Assembly (NCBI RefSeq): GCF_022865125.1
Contig: NZ_CP094832.1
Span: 1 to 64,000 of the forward strand
Length of the DNA: 64,000 nucleotides
Reading direction: 5' to 3'
DNA from: Acuticoccus sp. I52.16.1
GTDB lineage: Bacteria > Pseudomonadota > Alphaproteobacteria > Rhizobiales > Amorphaceae
Shown: positions 61,769 through 64,000 of the stretch, in pieces
Position numbering within the stretch: the first letter of the stretch is position 1
How the letters are laid out: every line of letters starts with the position of its first letter
Program-made: the position numbers and the translations under genes
The notes under the pieces: model-generated
The model's input: only the letters and a program-made list of their open reading frames with translations
Database searches by the model: none
Told to the model about the DNA's origin: nothing

Positions 61769-62617
61769 ATGACGACCACCACGGCCGACACCCCCGACGC
61801 CGTGTCCGACACCAGCGAGGTCAGCCGGACCGGGCACGCCGTCCGCCGCCGGGCGATGCGCGGGCATGCCATGGTGATCGCGACGCAGGTCGTCCTGCTC
61901 GCCGTGCTGCTCGGCCTGTGGGAATACGCCACCTACGCCGACAAGCAGACCGCCTTCATGTTCGGCTCGCCGAGCGCGATCTTCGGCTTCCTCGTCACCA
62001 TGGCGTCCGACGGCAGCCTCTTCCGCGACACCTGGGTCACCGGGCTCGAGACCGTGCTCGGCTTCGTCGTCGGCAATGTCCTCGGGACGGTGATGGGCCT
62101 CGCGCTCTGGTATTCGCCGTTCGTGTCGCGCGTCGTCAGCCCGTTCATCGTCGCGCTGGGGTCGATCCCGATCATCGCGCTGGCGCCGATGGTCATCATC
62201 TGGTTCGGCACCGGGCTCTCGTCCAAGATCGCGATGGCGACGTTGTCGGTCGTCGTGGTCGCCCTCGTCACCTCCTACAAGGGGGCGATGAGCGTCGATC
62301 CCGACCAGATCAACCTGATGCGCACCCTCGGCGCGCGCAAATGGCAGATCTTCAACCGCCTCGTCGTGCCCGCCTCGCTGAGCGACATCTTCGCCGGGCT
62401 GAAACTCACCGTCGGCTTCGCGCTGATCGGCGCGATCATCGGCGAGTTCATGTCGTCCTCGGAGGGGCTCGGCCACGCGATCTTCAAGGCCGGCTCGCTC
62501 TACATCATCCCCAAGGTGCTGGCCGCGCTGGTCGCCACCATCGCACTGGCGCTGGCGCTGACCTTCCTCGTCGGTAAGCTGGAGCGGCGGCTGATGCACT
62601 GGCGGCGCGACCTGTGA
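61769..62617 (+). CDS. NitT/TauT-family ABC transporter permease
   Basis: 282 residues with six membrane segments. The EAA-type loop MSVDPDQINLMRTLGARKWQ IFNRLVVPASLSDIFAGLKL and ALIGAIIGEFMSSSEGLGHA I are typical of SsuC/TauC permeases. It starts 12 bp after the ATPase stop and completes a three-gene importer. Confidence 0.92.
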   Translation: MTTTTADTPDAVSDTSEVSRTGHAVRRRAMRGHAMVIATQVVLLAVLLGLWEYATYADKQTAFMFGSPSAIFGFLVTMASDGSLFRDTWVTGLETVLGFVVGNVLGTVMGLALWYSPFVSRVVSPFIVALGSIPIIALAPMVIIWFGTGLSSKIAMATLSVVVVALVTSYKGAMSVDPDQINLMRTLGARKWQIFNRLVVPASLSDIFAGLKLTVGFALIGAIIGEFMSSSEGLGHAIFKAGSLYIIPKVLAALVATIALALALTFLVGKLERRLMHWRRDL

Positions 62618-62690
62618 GCCGCCGCCGGCACCCTCTTCCGCCGCGGTCCCTCAGGCCGGCCGCAGCGGCTTTTCAACGAACGGAGAAGTC

Positions 62691-63611
62691 ATGACTCACG
62701 TGGTTCCCAAGGCGGGCAATATCAAATTCGCCCTGTCGGGGCACGAGGCGTACGTGGACAAGATCGCCCCCGGCGAAACCTTCAAGGTCGAGTGCGCCAT
62801 CAACATCGGCGACGGCATCCTCACCCACGCCGGCCAGGCGATCGACCCGGCCAAGATCGTCGTCCCCTTCGTCAACGGCGCCACCGGGCCGATGGAGATC
62901 GAAGGGGCCAAGCCCGGCGACATGCTCAAGGTCGAAGTGATCGACATGGAGCTGGACAGCCTGGGATTCACCGCCCTGTGGCCCGGCATCGGCATGTTTC
63001 CCGACTGGGTGCGCCAGAAGGAATTCGGCTTCATCCCCCGCGTGATGGAGGTCAAGGACGGCTTCGTCCACTGGTCGGACAAGGTGAAGCTTCCGGTCGC
63101 GCCGATGATCGGCGTGATGGGTGTGGCGCCAGTGCTGGGCGCGACCCCGACGGTCGACAACGGCCCCAACGGCGGCAACCTCGATATCCAGGAATTCACG
63201 CCGGGCACGACGGTGATGTTCCGCGTCAACCAGGAGGGCGCGCACTTCTTCGCCGGCGACTGCCACGCCATCCAGGGCGACGGCGAGGCCAACGGCATGG
63301 GCGCCACCGAGATCGCCGCCGTGCTGACGCTCAAGGTCACGCTGGAGCCGGCGCCCGAGCGTCTCACCTGGCCGCGCATCGAGACAGCGACGCACATCGG
63401 CACCGTCGGCTGCGCCCGCCCGCTCGAGGACGCCATGCGCATCGCCTTCGAGGAGATGGTCTACTGGCTCGCCGACGACTACGGCATCCCCGAGACCGAA
63501 GCCTACATGCTGCTCGGCCAGATCGCCGAGGCCCGCTGCACGCAGGTCGTGAATCCGAAGTACACGTACGTCTGCAAGGTGTCGAAGGACATCCTGAAGT
63601 CATTCGCCTGA
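62691..63611 (+). CDS. Acetamidase/formamidase family amidohydrolase
   Basis: 306 residues of the FmdA/AmdA family. FKVECAINIGDGILTHAGQA, VNGATGPMEIEGAKPGDML, the GGNLDIQEFTPGTTVMFRVN strand and AHFFAGDCHAIQGDGEANGM G (metal-binding Asp/His loop) are conserved. It hydrolyses short aliphatic amides to acid and ammonia in the cytoplasm. It follows the importer by 73 bp, so an amide or N-formyl compound may be the transported substrate. It lacks the long C-terminal extension of some formamidases. Confidence 0.9.
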   Translation: MTHVVPKAGNIKFALSGHEAYVDKIAPGETFKVECAINIGDGILTHAGQAIDPAKIVVPFVNGATGPMEIEGAKPGDMLKVEVIDMELDSLGFTALWPGIGMFPDWVRQKEFGFIPRVMEVKDGFVHWSDKVKLPVAPMIGVMGVAPVLGATPTVDNGPNGGNLDIQEFTPGTTVMFRVNQEGAHFFAGDCHAIQGDGEANGMGATEIAAVLTLKVTLEPAPERLTWPRIETATHIGTVGCARPLEDAMRIAFEEMVYWLADDYGIPETEAYMLLGQIAEARCTQVVNPKYTYVCKVSKDILKSFA

Positions 63612-63693
63612 CGGACTGCCGCGCCCGCGGGGGGCCGGCCGGCGCCCCGTGGGCCGAGGGTTCGCGGGCCCGCAACGACATCGAGGAGCAATC

Positions 63694-64000
63694 ATGGATC
63701 TGGGTCTGAAGGGGATGAAGGCGCTCGTCACCGGCGGCACGAAGGGGATCGGCCGCCACTGCGCCGAGATCTTCGCTGCCGAGGGGGCCGACGTCGCGGT
63801 CTGCGCCCGCAAGGCCGACGAGGTCGCCGAGACCGTCGCCGCGCTCGAAGCCAAGGGCGTGAAGGCCTACGGCGCGGCGGTCGACGTCGCCGACAAGGCC
63901 GCGTTCGAGGCGTTCGTGAACGCCGCCGCCACCGCGCTCGGCGGGCTCGACGTCGTCGTCGCCAACGTTTCGGCGCTGGCCGTGGCGGACGACGAGACGG
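63694..64000 (+). CDS. Short-chain dehydrogenase/reductase (partial, runs off the window)
   Basis: The first 102 codons are present. KALVTGGTKGIGRHCAEIFA AEGADVAVCAR holds the TGxxxGIG NAD(P)-binding motif, and LDVVVANVSALAVADDE contains an NVS variant of the NNAG motif. CGAGGAGCAATC precedes the ATG. The active-site Ser-Tyr-Lys lies beyond the window. Same strand as the formamidase and probably in the same operon; substrate unknown. Confidence 0.85.
   Translation, partial: MDLGLKGMKALVTGGTKGIGRHCAEIFAAEGADVAVCARKADEVAETVAALEAKGVKAYGAAVDVADKAAFEAFVNAAATALGGLDVVVANVSALAVADDET

Overview
The window is very GC-rich and densely packed, with ATGA-type start/stop overlaps. It carries TRAP, Liv, Dpp and NitT-type transporters and a RepC/ParA/ParB replication locus. 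Together these point to an alphaproteobacterium (Hyphomicrobiales or Rhodobacterales type). The replication and partition genes sit inside the window, so it is probably part of a megaplasmid or chromid. No taxon can be fixed from the sequence alone.

Left part (1-10 kb). The end of a TRAP transporter operon (dctP end, dctQ, dctM) runs into a nitronate monooxygenase, a MaoC-like hot-dog protein and an enoyl-CoA hydratase. Converging on these is an operon for a DUF35 OB-fold protein, an SCP2-type thiolase-like protein and a CoA-transferase/racemase. A fused enoyl-CoA hydratase/3-hydroxyacyl-CoA dehydrogenase diverges from that operon. The set looks like uptake and beta-oxidation-like breakdown of an organic acid as CoA thioesters. 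From 10.1 to 12.45 kb lies a graveyard of mobile and polymorphic-toxin DNA: an IS30 transposase stub, two RHS fragments, a piece resembling the end of a GspG pseudopilin, and a decayed IS3 element.

12.5-20.7 kb. A LysR-type regulator is flanked by two single-domain globins. A large RTX repeat protein follows, with a small secreted Cys-containing protein beside it. Next come a TetR regulator and a divergent EmrA/EmrB-type efflux pair, with twin palindromic operators between them.

20.7-30 kb. A Liv-type ABC transporter is split into two divergent operons around an FCD-type GntR regulator and a dyad operator. One arm carries livGFHM, an aldo/keto reductase-RidA fusion and a deformylase-like protein with altered metal ligands. 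The other arm carries a TIGR04076-like protein, a second aldo/keto reductase, an NTF2-like protein and the binding protein. This may be an undescribed uptake and processing system for a nitrogenous compound.

30-51 kb. D-tartrate dehydratase and tartrate dehydrogenase are followed by a HutC-type regulator and a long amide/peptide locus. That locus holds hydantoinase/oxoprolinase B and A, two M20 peptidases, an M28 peptidase, an Asp/Glu-hydantoin racemase, an FCD regulator, a quinone-reductase-like enzyme, a complete Dpp-type ABC importer and an MFS transporter.

51-57.6 kb is the replicon core. A RES/Xre-type toxin-antitoxin pair lies downstream of parA-parB. A 1.4 kb non-coding region rich in palindromes follows, and then a divergent repC preceded by a predicted antisense RNA. 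RepC split from a divergent parAB, yet keeping an antisense RNA, differs from the standard repABC operon. 57.5-64 kb holds thiC with a TPP riboswitch, a NitT/TauT-type ABC transporter, a formamidase/acetamidase and the start of an SDR gene.
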